Source: Massilia sp. CFBP 13721 (GTDB taxonomy: Bacteria > Pseudomonadota > Gammaproteobacteria > Burkholderiales > Burkholderiaceae_D). Taken from it: a stretch of 64,000 nt of DNA. This document shows, one piece after another, positions 33,909 through 42,554 of the stretch; the stretch's first letter is position 1; every line of letters begins with the position of its first letter. The stretch spans positions 62,001 to 126,000 of the forward strand of contig NZ_JACYUY010000008.1 in NCBI RefSeq assembly GCF_014842025.1, written 5' to 3'. Position numbers and translations under genes: made by a program. The notes beneath the pieces were generated by a model, which searched no databases, had not been told where the DNA came from, and worked only from the letters and a program-made list of their open reading frames with translations.

Positions 33909-35836
33909 GGTTCGCTTTTCGTTTCTTGTGCTGGGGTGGATGCTGGTGGTGCGACAGGTATTGCTGGCGGCGCGCCGTCCGCTGGTGGTGGTGCCGGCGC
34001 CTGTTCGAACAGGTCGGGCGTGTCCGGATCGACGAAGTCGCGCAGCACCTTCCACTGCGCAGGCGTCTTCTTGTGCAGGCCCAAGTACTGCGCACAGGCC
34101 ACGCCGTACACCATCAGGTCGCCGGCCTCGTTGCGGTCGGCCTTTTTCTTTTCCCACACCCGGACCTTGCGCCCGCGCTTGAAGGCGGTGACGCAGTATT
34201 CGGCTGTCAGCTGCTCGTAGTATTCCTTCGGCAGGTCGTTCGGGAAGTGGATCGCGCCCGGGCCGCTGGTGAGGTGGTAGCGCGCGGCCAGGTAGTCCTT
34301 GGCGGTGTCGGTACCGATCAGCCACAGCTTGGCGCCATGGGGCATGACCTTGCCCTGCCAGTTGACATCGACCAGCGACGGCTTCGCACTCAAGATCGGT
34401 TTGTTCAGCGTCGAGGCGCCCTTGATGGCGTAGACGTGCCGGTGCTGGCGGGTGCGCGTGAAGTTGTAGACGTCCTGGGTATTGGCGCCGCCCGAGTCGA
34501 TGAACACCGCGGAGATCGACAACATGCGCCCGCCAGCATGGCGGTAGCGCCCGAGCAGCGCCTGGTCGAGCTTCTCCTGCGTCTCCGCGTCCGCCGGCGA
34601 GCCGGCGATCACCTGGTAATCGACCACCCATGCCTCGAGGCCTTCGCCCCAGGCCAGCACCTTCAGCTCGAAGCGGTCCGGCTGGGTGTCGACGGTGCCG
34701 GTGAGGATCAGGCCGCCCTTCGGCACCTCGCCCATCTTGTAGGCGTCGGCCCGGGCCTGCAGCTCGCCGGCCTTGGTCTGCTCTTTCTTGCGTTCCCAGC
34801 AGCGCGCCAGGCGCGTGTTGTAGAACGTGATCATCAGCTCCTCGCTGCCCTCTTCCAGCTTGGCCCGGGCCGCGCGGTACTCGAGCAGCAGCGCGCTCCA
34901 GGGGATCCAGCCGTAGGGCGCGAACATGGCGTTGATCGTGAAGCTGACGGTCTCGCCATCACCAGGCACGCCGGCGGACCACAGCCCGCGCGCGAACATG
35001 CGGCCCTTGTCGGTTTCGACCATGTAGTCGCCGCAGTCGCTGCACGGGTAGATGGCCTGGCCACTGTCGTCCTGCTCCAGGCGCTCGAAGACCAGCGGCT
35101 GGGCGTGGCCGCAGTGCACGCACTCGGCCAGGGCTTCCTGCTGCGTCCCCTGCAGGTACAGCGATTCGATGATCGACGCACCGGTGACCGTGGGCGAGCT
35201 GGGGAAATAGGACTTGCGGTTGCGTTCGAACGTGGTCTGGCGTGCCTTGGCCAGCGCGACCGGGTCGCCCTCGCCGTTGACGTTCGCCTCGGCACGGTCG
35301 ACCTCGTCGAACAGCACCCGGCGCGCCGGGATCTCGGAGAGGTTGGCCGCGGCGCCGGCGGTGACGATGTGCAGCGAGCCGCCGATGTATTCCTTCGTGT
35401 CGAGCGTGTTGACCGAATCGCGCGAGCGCGGGCCGGCGACGCGGGCGCGCACTTCCGGCACCGCGGCGATGGTCTTGCTCACGCGCGCGCTGGTCCGCTT
35501 GGCCAGCTTCCCGGTCGGCAGGATCCACAGGAAGTTCGCCGGCGACTGGTGCACCGTCGAGCAGAACCAGTTCAGGCCCACCTGCGTCTTGAGCATCTGG
35601 GACGCGCCCATCAGCGCGACGACCTTGCACCAGTGGGCGTCAGACAGGGCGATCATCACCTCGCGCGCGTGGGGCGTGCGGCTGGTGCGGTACTTGCCCG
35701 ACTCGTTCGCGCCGGATTCTTTCGGGATGATCATGTAGCGGTCGGCCCAGGCGTCGACCATCATGTTCGGGTCGGGCATCAGTCCGCGCGCAAACGCCTG
35801 CCGTGCGACTCCAGCTGCTGGTGCCAGGCCGATCAT
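33839..35836 (-). CDS. Terminase large subunit (GpA family)
   Basis: 665 residues from ATG 35836 (ATGA overlap with the small subunit). ATPase part: VALMGASQMLKTQ (deviant P-loop, residues 77-84, as in lambda gpA) and RRVLFDEVDRAE (Walker B). A zinc-knuckle insert CVHCG...CSDCGDYM is typical of GpA. The nuclease part has GTVDTQPDRFEL and VFIDSGGAN acidic residues. The Pro-rich C-terminal ~50 residues look disordered. It packages DNA at cos sites. Confidence 0.95.
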   Translation of the reverse strand: MIGLAPAAGVARQAFARGLMPDPNMMVDAWADRYMIIPKESGANESGKYRTSRTPHAREVMIALSDAHWCKVVALMGASQMLKTQVGLNWFCSTVHQSPANFLWILPTGKLAKRTSARVSKTIAAVPEVRARVAGPRSRDSVNTLDTKEYIGGSLHIVTAGAAANLSEIPARRVLFDEVDRAEANVNGEGDPVALAKARQTTFERNRKSYFPSSPTVTGASIIESLYLQGTQQEALAECVHCGHAQPLVFERLEQDDSGQAIYPCSDCGDYMVETDKGRMFARGLWSAGVPGDGETVSFTINAMFAPYGWIPWSALLLEYRAARAKLEEGSEELMITFYNTRLARCWERKKEQTKAGELQARADAYKMGEVPKGGLILTGTVDTQPDRFELKVLAWGEGLEAWVVDYQVIAGSPADAETQEKLDQALLGRYRHAGGRMLSISAVFIDSGGANTQDVYNFTRTRQHRHVYAIKGASTLNKPILSAKPSLVDVNWQGKVMPHGAKLWLIGTDTAKDYLAARYHLTSGPGAIHFPNDLPKEYYEQLTAEYCVTAFKRGRKVRVWEKKKADRNEAGDLMVYGVACAQYLGLHKKTPAQWKVLRDFVDPDTPDLFEQAPAPPPADGAPPAIPVAPPASTPAQETKSEPWPPTPKPTSTTSMPRRPVGRQW

Positions 35837-36399
35837 TCGAGCGCATCCTCGATCTGGATGGCCAGCTTTTCGCTGAACGTGTGCACCATACTTTCCAGCA
35901 GCGTGCGGGTCTCGCGATCGATGACGGCCTCGCATTCATCGGCAGTGGTCAGCGGCGCAACGTCGGCAGCGACACGGCGGCCGTAGTTCATCAGCCCATC
36001 GCGCAGCGCCCGCGCCACCTCGAACACGACTGAGTCCACGTCCGCTTTGAGGAGGTACAGGCCGGCCATCTCCGCCAGCTTGATCTCGGCGACGGCTGCC
36101 TCCGCCGCCTCCCTGCGCGCGCGGCTCGAATCGTACCCAGGGATCTTGGCAGGCGCCTCCGCACCTCCGGCACCTCCCGCGCCCGCCACGCTTGAGGGCT
36201 GCGCCCCATTTGCCAGCAGGTCAGGCTTGTTGCCCTTCGCGCGCTTGCGGGTGTTGGTCTCGTAGCGGTGGGTCGCATACTCGGCATCCACCTTGCCGTC
36301 GGTGACCGGGATCTCGCAACGGTCGACCGCGTCATACGCGGACTGGCGGGAAATTCCCACCAGCTTGGCCCACTCGGCAATGGTTGTCAGTTTCGGCAT
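35833..36399 (-). CDS. Terminase small subunit
   Basis: 188 residues. The N-terminal winged helix (TTIAEWAKLVGISRQSAYDAVDRCEIPV) recognises DNA, an Ala/Gly linker follows, and then a helical domain (AAEAAVAEIKLAEMAGLYLLKADVDSVVFEVARALRDGLM...) as in Nu1-like and DUF1441-like small subunits. It should bind the packaging site, expected in the noncoding stretch just upstream (36400-36551). Confidence 0.85.
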   Translation of the reverse strand: MPKLTTIAEWAKLVGISRQSAYDAVDRCEIPVTDGKVDAEYATHRYETNTRKRAKGNKPDLLANGAQPSSVAGAGGAGGAEAPAKIPGYDSSRARREAAEAAVAEIKLAEMAGLYLLKADVDSVVFEVARALRDGLMNYGRRVAADVAPLTTADECEAVIDRETRTLLESMVHTFSEKLAIQIEDALE

Positions 36400-36551
36400 G
36401 TGTTTCGGTACGTTGTCAGGATGTTTGTCAGGAAATGTTTTGGGGTTCCGCTAGTGCGTCGTCGAGGCCTGAATTACCCTTGCTTAGGTGTTGCTGGGAA
36501 GAACCTAACCCCGGGGGAGGTGCTCCTATGCAACATTTTCACGGAGAAAGA
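36400..36551 (-). promoter_or_regulatory. Noncoding gap upstream of terminase, possible cos region
   Basis: Contains TGTCAGGA twice (36415 and 36426, 11 bp apart), a 6-bp dyad TTAGGT/ACCTAA (36484-36489 and 36503-36508) and a very GC-rich core CCCCGGGGGAGG next to it. GpA-type phages usually carry cos just before the small terminase gene, so this is the natural candidate, but no cos sequence can be proven by eye. Confidence 0.35.
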
Positions 36552-37307
36552 CTACCTCCGCCGGGCCGTCGCCAACGCCTTCGTCAGCTCGGCATTGAAG
36601 TGCCCAGGGAAGCGCGCACGCGCCGTCGCGTCGCCGACCTCGAAGAACTTGAAGATCGGACGGTAGTTGGCGCGCCTGGCGAAGATGAAGACCGGCTTGA
36701 CGGTCGTGCCCATGCCCACCTTCTTCTTCATGTACACCCCAGGCTGCAGCCCGCGGCGCGGCTGGGCCAGCGCGAAGTAGGTAACGCCTTGGCGCGTGAT
36801 CGTGCGGTTCGACGCCGCGCTGCCCGATGCCCGCGATTCGTAGCCGGCGCCGCGCTGCAGCTTCAGCTGCGACAGGATCTGGATGATCTGGCTGCGCTTG
36901 ACGTTGCCGTTCGCGTCCAGCTGGGCGCCCACGGCCGGCACGGCCACCCAGCCGGCAGGCATGAGGCGGGACGACTGGAGCAGGCGTTCCATGCCCTTCT
37001 GGCGGCGCTCGCCACCGAAGATCTGCGGTGCCAGGTAGCGGTCCGCCGGCGTGCCCTTGCTCGATGGGTTGTCCTTCAGCCAGACGCGCGCCTCCAGGTT
37101 GCCGCGCGTGGCGCGCTTGAGGAAGGTGCTGTTGAGGGTGTAGTTGGTCGGACGGTCGAATGCCCGCGTCATTTCTTTCTTGATCGCGGGCTGGACGTCC
37201 TGGGCCGTACGGGTGAGCGCCACGGCGGCAGCGTACTCACCCTGGCGGCCGAACTCGCGGATGTTCGCCGCGACGTTCGGGAAATTGTGTTCGATGCTGA
37301 TTCTCAT
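36552..37307 (-). CDS. Phage protein of minor-tail type, unknown
   Basis: 251 residues: MRISIEHNFPNVAANIREFGRQGEYAAAVALTRTAQDVQPAIKKEM, a start resembling HK97 gp10 / lambda Z-like tail completion proteins (helical N-terminus, Ala-rich helix, basic middle). It lies between the origin-like repeat region and terminase, an unusual place for a tail protein. Its start codon overlaps one ACCCTGC iteron. Confidence 0.6.
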   Translation of the reverse strand: MRISIEHNFPNVAANIREFGRQGEYAAAVALTRTAQDVQPAIKKEMTRAFDRPTNYTLNSTFLKRATRGNLEARVWLKDNPSSKGTPADRYLAPQIFGGERRQKGMERLLQSSRLMPAGWVAVPAVGAQLDANGNVKRSQIIQILSQLKLQRGAGYESRASGSAASNRTITRQGVTYFALAQPRRGLQPGVYMKKKVGMGTTVKPVFIFARRANYRPIFKFFEVGDATARARFPGHFNAELTKALATARRR

Positions 37308-37583
37308 ACCCTGCTCCTCATTAATGCAGCCTTTTCCGGCTTTGTTTTCAACCCTGCTCGTCTGTAACCCGCATGGATGCTAGTTTTTAGCAGGGTGTGT
37401 ATAGTTGCAGGGTCGTTTTTGATATGAGCACTAAAAAAAAGCTCATCATCAGAACCACAACGATTTGCGCATACGTGCGCAAAACCCGGCAAACCCTGCA
37501 TACCCTGCTGAAACCCACTATCCATGCGGCTTTCAGACGTGCAGGGTTAACATGCAACCCTGCTCAACCCTGCAATACCCTGT
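37308..37583. repeat. ACCCTGC/GCAGGGT iterons, probable replication origin
   Basis: The heptamer or its complement starts at 37308, 37351, 37390, 37407, 37493, 37502, 37541, 37557 and 37567, with a variant ACCCTGT at 37577. Two copies form a dyad, GCAGGGTT and AACCCTGC at 37541-37563. Between them lie an A-rich hairpin (ATGAGC/GCTCAT, about 37424-37446) and a near-perfect 20-bp palindrome at 37464-37483 with arms TTTGCGCA/TGCGCAAA. It sits at the 3' side of the primase-helicase gene, so iteron-type origin is the best reading. Confidence 0.72.
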
Positions 37584-40296
37584 CCGCACGAACGTCGCCC
37601 AGCTTCCGGAACTTGGCGATCTGCTCCTCCAAGCTCTCAGCGTGGTCGGGGTTGTCGACCACGAATGTCATCCGTGACTTCTTGTGCTTGCTTTCGACGG
37701 CTACTGCCTTCTTGGCCTTGGTCTCACGCCCGCCCATCAGGCCGGCGAACTTGCACAGCGTGAGCGGCTTCTCCCCGCTCTTGTCGCACCAGCGCTTGTA
37801 GATGATGTACAGGTCCTCCGACAGGCAGGAGCAGTACGGCGCATCCAGGTAGCCGTCTTTCCAGGCCCGGTGGAAGCTCATCCACCCGGCCAGGCCGAAC
37901 TCGATCACCCGTTCCTTGGCCAGCGTCATCGGCGGCTTGGTGTGTTCGTTGAAGTCGTCCAGGGGCAGGTTGAGCAGGAAGTCGTAGAACGCCTCGATCC
38001 CGCCCTGGGCGATTGCCTGCTGGACAGCGGCATAGAAAGCCGGGTCCTGTTTCCGGCGCGCCTCGACCACCATGAAGCGGCGATCCTCCAGCTCGATCGG
38101 GATCGGCTGCGGCTCGTTCGAGAGGAACACCGAATTCATGTGGTTGCGCTCGTCGCGCTCCGGCAGGTTCTTCTGGTTGATGCTCATCGACTTGCCGGTG
38201 ATCATGTACTTGAGCGTGCCGTTGTGGCTGTACTTGTCGTCCCGCGACAGCACCTCCTCGAACAACGTGAACAGTTTGCGGCTGCGCCAGGCCGTGAACG
38301 ACGAGTCCAGCTGGTGTTGGCTGGCCACAGTGCCGTAGTCGCCATAGATCGGCAACATCACATCCTGGAAGAACAGCGACTTGCCGGTACCCTGCTTTTC
38401 CCCGAACATCAGCAAGGCGGTCTGCATCTTCGCCCCGGGGTGCTGGAGGGGATAGGCCAGCCATCGCAGGATCCATTCGACGCATTCATCGGCCTTGTCT
38501 TCGGCGTCGCACAGCGAACCCAGGAGCGCGAGGATCGGCCCGATCAGCGCAGGGTTATGCTTCGCCTGGACTGGCCAGCCCAGGAAGATGTTCACGTGAC
38601 TGACCGGGTCGGCGGTCTGGGTCGGGTCGAACACCAAGTTGCGCGCCTCGATGGTCTTGCGCTGGGCGTGTTCCTGCCATTTCCCGGTCAGCTCGGCGGT
38701 GTAGTCGGCGCGCACGGCGCCCAGCGACATCACCTGCTGGCCGATGGCGTCCCACACCGTTTCCGTCCCTCGCAGGAGTGTGAGGTTGTCGAGCATCTCG
38801 CCCAGCTTGCCGCCCCCCGCACCCCCTTCGACGGCGCGCCCGCCCACCAGGGTGGGGAGGGATTCGCGCATGATCGTCCGACGCTTGCCGTCCTTTTCCC
38901 AGCTCGAAGCCAGTTCCTTGCCGACCCATGCGGTGAAGGCGGATTTCTTGAGGCGCTGGCGGCGCAGGCTGTCCCACACGTCGGTGGTGGGATAGATCAG
39001 GCTGAAGTGCGCGAGCAGCACCTCCAGCGTCGGTACCCGGATGGCCGACGCCACATCGGTTTCCGCAGCTGCTGGTGCAGCCTCGGGCGGCGGCGCTTCG
39101 TCCAGGTAGCTCGGCACGTCGTCCAGGCCGACTGGTACGGCAGCTTCCTCCGCAGTGAGGGCGCGGGAGCGCGCGGCGACAACCTGGTCGCGCACGGTCT
39201 CGAGCGATTCGGCCAGGTACAGGTCGTTGAAATCCGACCACTTGTCGTCGACGCGGTCGGCGAACTGGGGCCAGACCACGGAAGCGTTGCCGACAGCGCG
39301 GGCTGCGGCACGGGCGCGCGAAATGCCGGCATTCTCGAATTTGCGCAGCGAGACCTGGCGGCCGGCGCGGATATCGGCCTCGATGTAGTCGGTGCCGGTG
39401 GCGTCCTTGCGCCAGGTGGCGCGCACGCGCACGATGTCGCCGCCTTTGGACTGGATCTCGTGGTCGGCGGCGTCGATGACAGGAACCCACTCGGCGTCAA
39501 AATCCTGCTGCAGGGCTTCGGCCAGGCGCGCGACGATGCGCATGTCGTCGTCGGCCAGGAACAGCAGGTGCGCATCCGGGAAGTCGCGCCGCAGCTGCTG
39601 CGCAACCGGCAGCAGGTTGCCGGCGTTGAAGGCGACCATCGCCGGGGTATCGAAGCCGGTCGCCATGCGCACGCTCTCGACCGTCGCATAGCCCTCGCCG
39701 ATCTCGATCAGCGGCGTGCCGGTCGGGGCGGTGCCAATGAGGCAGCAGGCGCCGATCATGTCGCCGCCGGTGCTGAAGCGCTTTGCACCATCGGCCTCGA
39801 TCCGCTGCAGCGCCGACAGCGTCGCGCCGGCGGTGCTGTATTTGCGGGCGGGCACCAGCAACTGGCCGCTGGCCGTCACGCGCGTGCCCTCGGTGCCAAC
39901 GCGCTTGCGCTCGAGATAAGCGTGGCTTTTCTCGGCGGCGCCGCGCCAGCTGGCACGCGCGCGATTCGCCGCCAGCTCGGCAGCGCGTTGCTTGCGCTCC
40001 TCGGTGGCACGCTGCTGCTCGGCCTGCTTGCGATCGGCTTCGGCCCGCTCGGCCGACGTGACGCCTTCCCAATCGGCCTTGACCGGCACCGTATTCGGGT
40101 CCTGGCCCTGCCAGATGCCGTAGGCGCCGGTAACAACGTGGCGTCCACTGCTAAGCCTCAGCTCGCGTAGCTGGTACCAGGCCTTGCTCTCCCGCCCGAA
40201 GCGATGGATCTTCCCATCGAGCAGCGGGTGGCCAGACGGCAGGCTCGGCAAGCCCGAGCCGGTCATCTGGCCGATGACTTGCTCAAGCGTTGCCAT
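37564..40296 (-). CDS. Toprim primase / D5-like helicase fusion
   Basis: 910 residues. Toprim-like primase part: IEIGEGYATVESV (197-209) and LLFLADDDM (244-252). Long linker to ~420. SF3/D5-type helicase (DUF5906-like) with Walker A GEKQGTGKS (632-640), Walker B LFTLFEEVLSR and a sensor-like FLSNEPQPIP. Residues ~801-900 form a separate C-terminal domain that is closely repeated in the protein at 43259-44011. Should prime and unwind at the adjacent iterons, as P4 alpha does. The N-terminal zinc finger of some relatives is not seen. Confidence 0.88.
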   Translation of the reverse strand: MATLEQVIGQMTGSGLPSLPSGHPLLDGKIHRFGRESKAWYQLRELRLSSGRHVVTGAYGIWQGQDPNTVPVKADWEGVTSAERAEADRKQAEQQRATEERKQRAAELAANRARASWRGAAEKSHAYLERKRVGTEGTRVTASGQLLVPARKYSTAGATLSALQRIEADGAKRFSTGGDMIGACCLIGTAPTGTPLIEIGEGYATVESVRMATGFDTPAMVAFNAGNLLPVAQQLRRDFPDAHLLFLADDDMRIVARLAEALQQDFDAEWVPVIDAADHEIQSKGGDIVRVRATWRKDATGTDYIEADIRAGRQVSLRKFENAGISRARAAARAVGNASVVWPQFADRVDDKWSDFNDLYLAESLETVRDQVVAARSRALTAEEAAVPVGLDDVPSYLDEAPPPEAAPAAAETDVASAIRVPTLEVLLAHFSLIYPTTDVWDSLRRQRLKKSAFTAWVGKELASSWEKDGKRRTIMRESLPTLVGGRAVEGGAGGGKLGEMLDNLTLLRGTETVWDAIGQQVMSLGAVRADYTAELTGKWQEHAQRKTIEARNLVFDPTQTADPVSHVNIFLGWPVQAKHNPALIGPILALLGSLCDAEDKADECVEWILRWLAYPLQHPGAKMQTALLMFGEKQGTGKSLFFQDVMLPIYGDYGTVASQHQLDSSFTAWRSRKLFTLFEEVLSRDDKYSHNGTLKYMITGKSMSINQKNLPERDERNHMNSVFLSNEPQPIPIELEDRRFMVVEARRKQDPAFYAAVQQAIAQGGIEAFYDFLLNLPLDDFNEHTKPPMTLAKERVIEFGLAGWMSFHRAWKDGYLDAPYCSCLSEDLYIIYKRWCDKSGEKPLTLCKFAGLMGGRETKAKKAVAVESKHKKSRMTFVVDNPDHAESLEEQIAKFRKLGDVRADRVLQG

Positions 40297-40489
40297 GCTC
40301 AGCCTTCTCTTGCAACAGTTCGATCAGCATGCCCTGGTAGTGGGCCAGGATGCGCAGGCTTTCCTTTTCCGTGCGCGGTCCCTTGCGGATGTGACGGCGC
40401 TCAATCGGTTTCCTTGCCGTATCGTGTGGACGGTCGTTTTCGAGTGAAATATTCTTTAGCGGGGCGTGATTTTGCATCGTGCTTTTCAT
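40283..40489 (-). CDS. Small basic phage protein
   Basis: 68 residues, with basic middle (KPIERRHIRKGPRTEKE) and a helical end (LRILAHYQGMLIELLQEKAEH). Overlaps the primase start by 14 bases, so co-translated. An in-frame second ATG lies at 40477. Unknown function, perhaps a replication accessory. Confidence 0.5.
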   Translation of the reverse strand: MKSTMQNHAPLKNISLENDRPHDTARKPIERRHIRKGPRTEKESLRILAHYQGMLIELLQEKAEHGNA

Positions 40490-40521
40490 TGGGTGGGACG
40501 GGGAGGCGGGAGGACGCCGAT

Positions 40522-40965
40522 TCAGCGCTCCGCCATCCCTTCAAGCCGGGCAACCACGCTCTCCAGCGCACGCTCGGCCAAGCGCACAGCCTCGCGCACG
40601 CGCATGACTTCAGCCTTGGTAATGCGGCCATCGGCCAAGGCCTGATTGATTTCGGCACCGACCTCCCCGTTCGTCTGCCACACCTGGGTGACCATTTCCA
40701 GCACGGCCATGTCTGCTGCTGACGCGCCCTCCTCCACGCGCACGCACACGAAGCCATGATTTGCCGCCAGGGAGTGCAGGACGTCGTACACGCCGGTGAC
40801 GCCCATCAGGCGATCAGCTTCGTCCAGCGTCGGCTTGTTGGTCGCGCTGTTCGGATTTGCCTTGTTGCGCAGGATGCCTGCCGACAGGCCCATGCGCGGC
40901 GCGAGCGCGTCGACGCCTCCTGGCGAGCCATGAACAGTTTTATGGAATGCGTCGAGGTGGTTCAT
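40522..40965 (-). CDS. Phage CII-like regulatory protein
   Basis: 147 residues: MNHLDAFHKTVHGSPGGVDALAPRMGLSAGILRNKANPN.....KPTLDEADRLMGVTGVYDVLHSLAANHGFV. This is the Phage_CII (P2-type) pattern of a helix-turn-helix followed by a helical oligomerisation part. In the family it activates or represses early promoters during the lysis/lysogeny decision. Located directly downstream of cro in the leftward operon. Confidence 0.82.
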   Translation of the reverse strand: MNHLDAFHKTVHGSPGGVDALAPRMGLSAGILRNKANPNSATNKPTLDEADRLMGVTGVYDVLHSLAANHGFVCVRVEEGASAADMAVLEMVTQVWQTNGEVGAEINQALADGRITKAEVMRVREAVRLAERALESVVARLEGMAER

Positions 40966-41031
40966 GTAGGAAACCCTTCATAAAATGGTGTGGCTAAACT
41001 GCTGTACTGCAATGATTAGGTTATGAAAACG

Positions 41032-41361
41032 TCAATCAACGCCACCCTGATCACTTGCGCGCCGCTTCGGCATCGGCGGGGCAAGCTCGACATCCGGAAT
41101 GGTCGTTTCACACCCCTGCGCGCTGCTACCTACATCGTGTGCGGAAGCGAGTTCTGGCCAGATGCGGCGCCAGTCATCAGGCCTCAGGTGCTCGCGCGTT
41201 ACAACACCGCCGGTTTCTCGCCAAATGTCGACGCATCGCTCAGGCGAAATTGGCGACTTTCCGTTGGCCATCTGCGAGAGATAGGAAGGCGATACACCAA
41301 GGCGGGCAGCCAAGGAGACAGCCCGCCCACGTTCCGTTGAGATGTAAGTTTTGAGGTCCAT
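41032..41361 (-). CDS. Cro/YdaS-like repressor
   Basis: 109 residues. The N-terminal helix-turn-helix AVSLAARLGVSPSYLSQMANGKSPISPERC is a Cro/YdaS pattern. The C-terminal tail is Pro-rich and basic. Divergent from cI across a 70-bp operator region. First gene of the leftward early operon, so the Cro-equivalent. Confidence 0.83.
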   Translation of the reverse strand: MDLKTYISTERGRAVSLAARLGVSPSYLSQMANGKSPISPERCVDIWRETGGVVTREHLRPDDWRRIWPELASAHDVGSSAQGCETTIPDVELAPPMPKRRASDQGGVD

Positions 41362-41367
41362 GCGCTC

Positions 41368-41396
41368 AGTTTAGTGAATACTAAACCGAACGTCAA
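41368..41396 (-). promoter_or_regulatory. cro (leftward early) promoter
   Basis: Minus strand: -35 TTGACG (41391-41396), 17-base spacer, -10 TAAACT (41368-41373). It overlaps operators O1 and O2. Nearly the same sequence recurs at the rightward promoter at 43028-43056. Confidence 0.72.
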
Positions 41397-41423
41397 GTGA
41401 ATACTAATTTAGAAAACGCTAAA
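41370..41423. promoter_or_regulatory. Three repressor operators between cro and cI
   Basis: TTTAG-N6-CTAAA 16-bp sites: O1 41370-41385 (TTTAGTGAATACTAAA, within an 18-bp perfect dyad), O2 41393-41408 (13 of 16 matches to O1) and O3 41408-41423. The arrangement resembles lambda OR1-3, and the same motif is found at the second early promoter. Confidence 0.8.
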
Positions 41424-41431
41424 CTTGGCAT

Positions 41432-42088
41432 ATGGATATTGTTGAGACAAGACGCGAGAACTTGCGCCGCTGGGTTGCTGCAAACGGGACACCAGTGAAG
41501 GAAAGAAGCTTTTTTTCGCAGCTGCAGAAAGATGCGTCTTTCGGTGAGCGAGTGGCCCGCCGTCTGGAGCAGCAGTACAAGATGGGTGCTGGTTACTTAG
41601 ATCGATCAGCTGACGCCGACACCACTTCCTCAAAGGTTCCATTCGATGAAAATGTAGTGCCTGCGCCGATGGGCTTGCGCCCAGTTCCAGTTATCTCATC
41701 CGTACAGGCGGGAGCCTTGCGGGATATGGAAACCCCTTATCAGCCCGGCGACGGCTATGCATACGAGTACACTGATCAAGACCTGTCAGCCTGGGCCTTC
41801 GCTCTCGACGTCGAGGGACTTTCTATGGCGCCCGACTTTCGCCCTGGAGATCGGATCATTGTGGATCCGGAGATTTCGCCGAACCCTGGCGACTTTGTTA
41901 TCGCCAGAAACGGCAGCGAGCAAGCCACGTTCAAAAAATACCGCCCACGTGGAATCGATGCGGCTGGCAACATGGTGTTTGAGCTTGTGCCACTCAATGA
42001 TGATTATCCTACTCTCCGGAGTGATACGGAACAGTTGACGGTAATCGGCGTCGTAACGGAGCATCGCAAGAAGCTCCGTCGCTCATAA
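41432..42088 (+). CDS. CI-type repressor with S24 autoprotease domain
   Basis: 218 residues. The N-terminal DNA-binding part (about 1-60, FFSQLQKDASFGERVARRLEQQYKM) has an unusual short HTH. The cleavage site A93-G94 (SVQAGAL) is followed by the catalytic dyad S131 (EGLSMAPDFRPGD) and K168 (TFKKY). It should hold the lysogen by binding the TTTAG..CTAAA operators and self-cleave on RecA activation. Heads a short rightward operon ending at the 42943 terminator. Confidence 0.9.
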   Translation: MDIVETRRENLRRWVAANGTPVKERSFFSQLQKDASFGERVARRLEQQYKMGAGYLDRSADADTTSSKVPFDENVVPAPMGLRPVPVISSVQAGALRDMETPYQPGDGYAYEYTDQDLSAWAFALDVEGLSMAPDFRPGDRIIVDPEISPNPGDFVIARNGSEQATFKKYRPRGIDAAGNMVFELVPLNDDYPTLRSDTEQLTVIGVVTEHRKKLRRS

Positions 42089-42091
42089 CCG

Positions 42092-42541
42092 ATGAGCGAA
42101 AGCGGACTGAATCAGCTACAGGTAGCAAGGATTCCAAGAATAAGTCTTAAGCTTCGCGCAGGCTCAGAAAATTACGAAACGGTTCCTGATTTAACTTTCA
42201 TGGAACCGCTTTTAATATTGCAGCAGGAACTGAGTGTGCTTCGACTCGATGCCCGACGGCTTCTAGCTATGCGCGTGCGCAGCCAAGGCATGGAACCACT
42301 GTTGTTCGAGGATGACTGGGTTGTTATCGATATAGGCGACACTGTCCGCCGCAACCGAGAGGTATTCGCCCTAAACTGGAATGGTGAGGTGTGCGTCCAG
42401 CAACTGGTGGAAAGAGGTGGCCAATGGTATCTCAATAATGTGAATCCAGACTTTCACCCTATCAATGTCCGCAGCGGGCATTTGAGTATCATTGGGCGCG
42501 TGGTATATCAACCTGGCCGCACGATAACTGGCCGCTTATAA
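42092..42541 (+). CDS. Stand-alone S24/LexA-like domain protein lacking catalytic residues
   Basis: 149 residues, no HTH. RLLAMRVRSQGMEPLLFEDDWVVID aligns with the S24 box (V-x-G-x-S-M-x-P...GD.v.vd) but the nucleophile position is Gly (GMEP). The expected Lys strand reads VCVQQLVERG, without Lys. The remaining beta core (ALNWNGEVCVQQL, LSIIGRVVYQPG) is intact. A degenerate CI-dimerisation fold next to cI may modulate repressor dimerisation or cleavage. Starts 3 bases after the cI stop. Confidence 0.7.
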   Translation: MSESGLNQLQVARIPRISLKLRAGSENYETVPDLTFMEPLLILQQELSVLRLDARRLLAMRVRSQGMEPLLFEDDWVVIDIGDTVRRNREVFALNWNGEVCVQQLVERGGQWYLNNVNPDFHPINVRSGHLSIIGRVVYQPGRTITGRL

Positions 42542-42554
42542 AACTGGAAACTCG

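Noticed and set aside
34000-34631. N-terminal extension of the Mor-family gene (frame open to 34631)
   Set aside because: The extension is antiphase to the well-conserved terminase C-terminus and Arg-rich. The Mor start at 33908 gives a normal-length family member.
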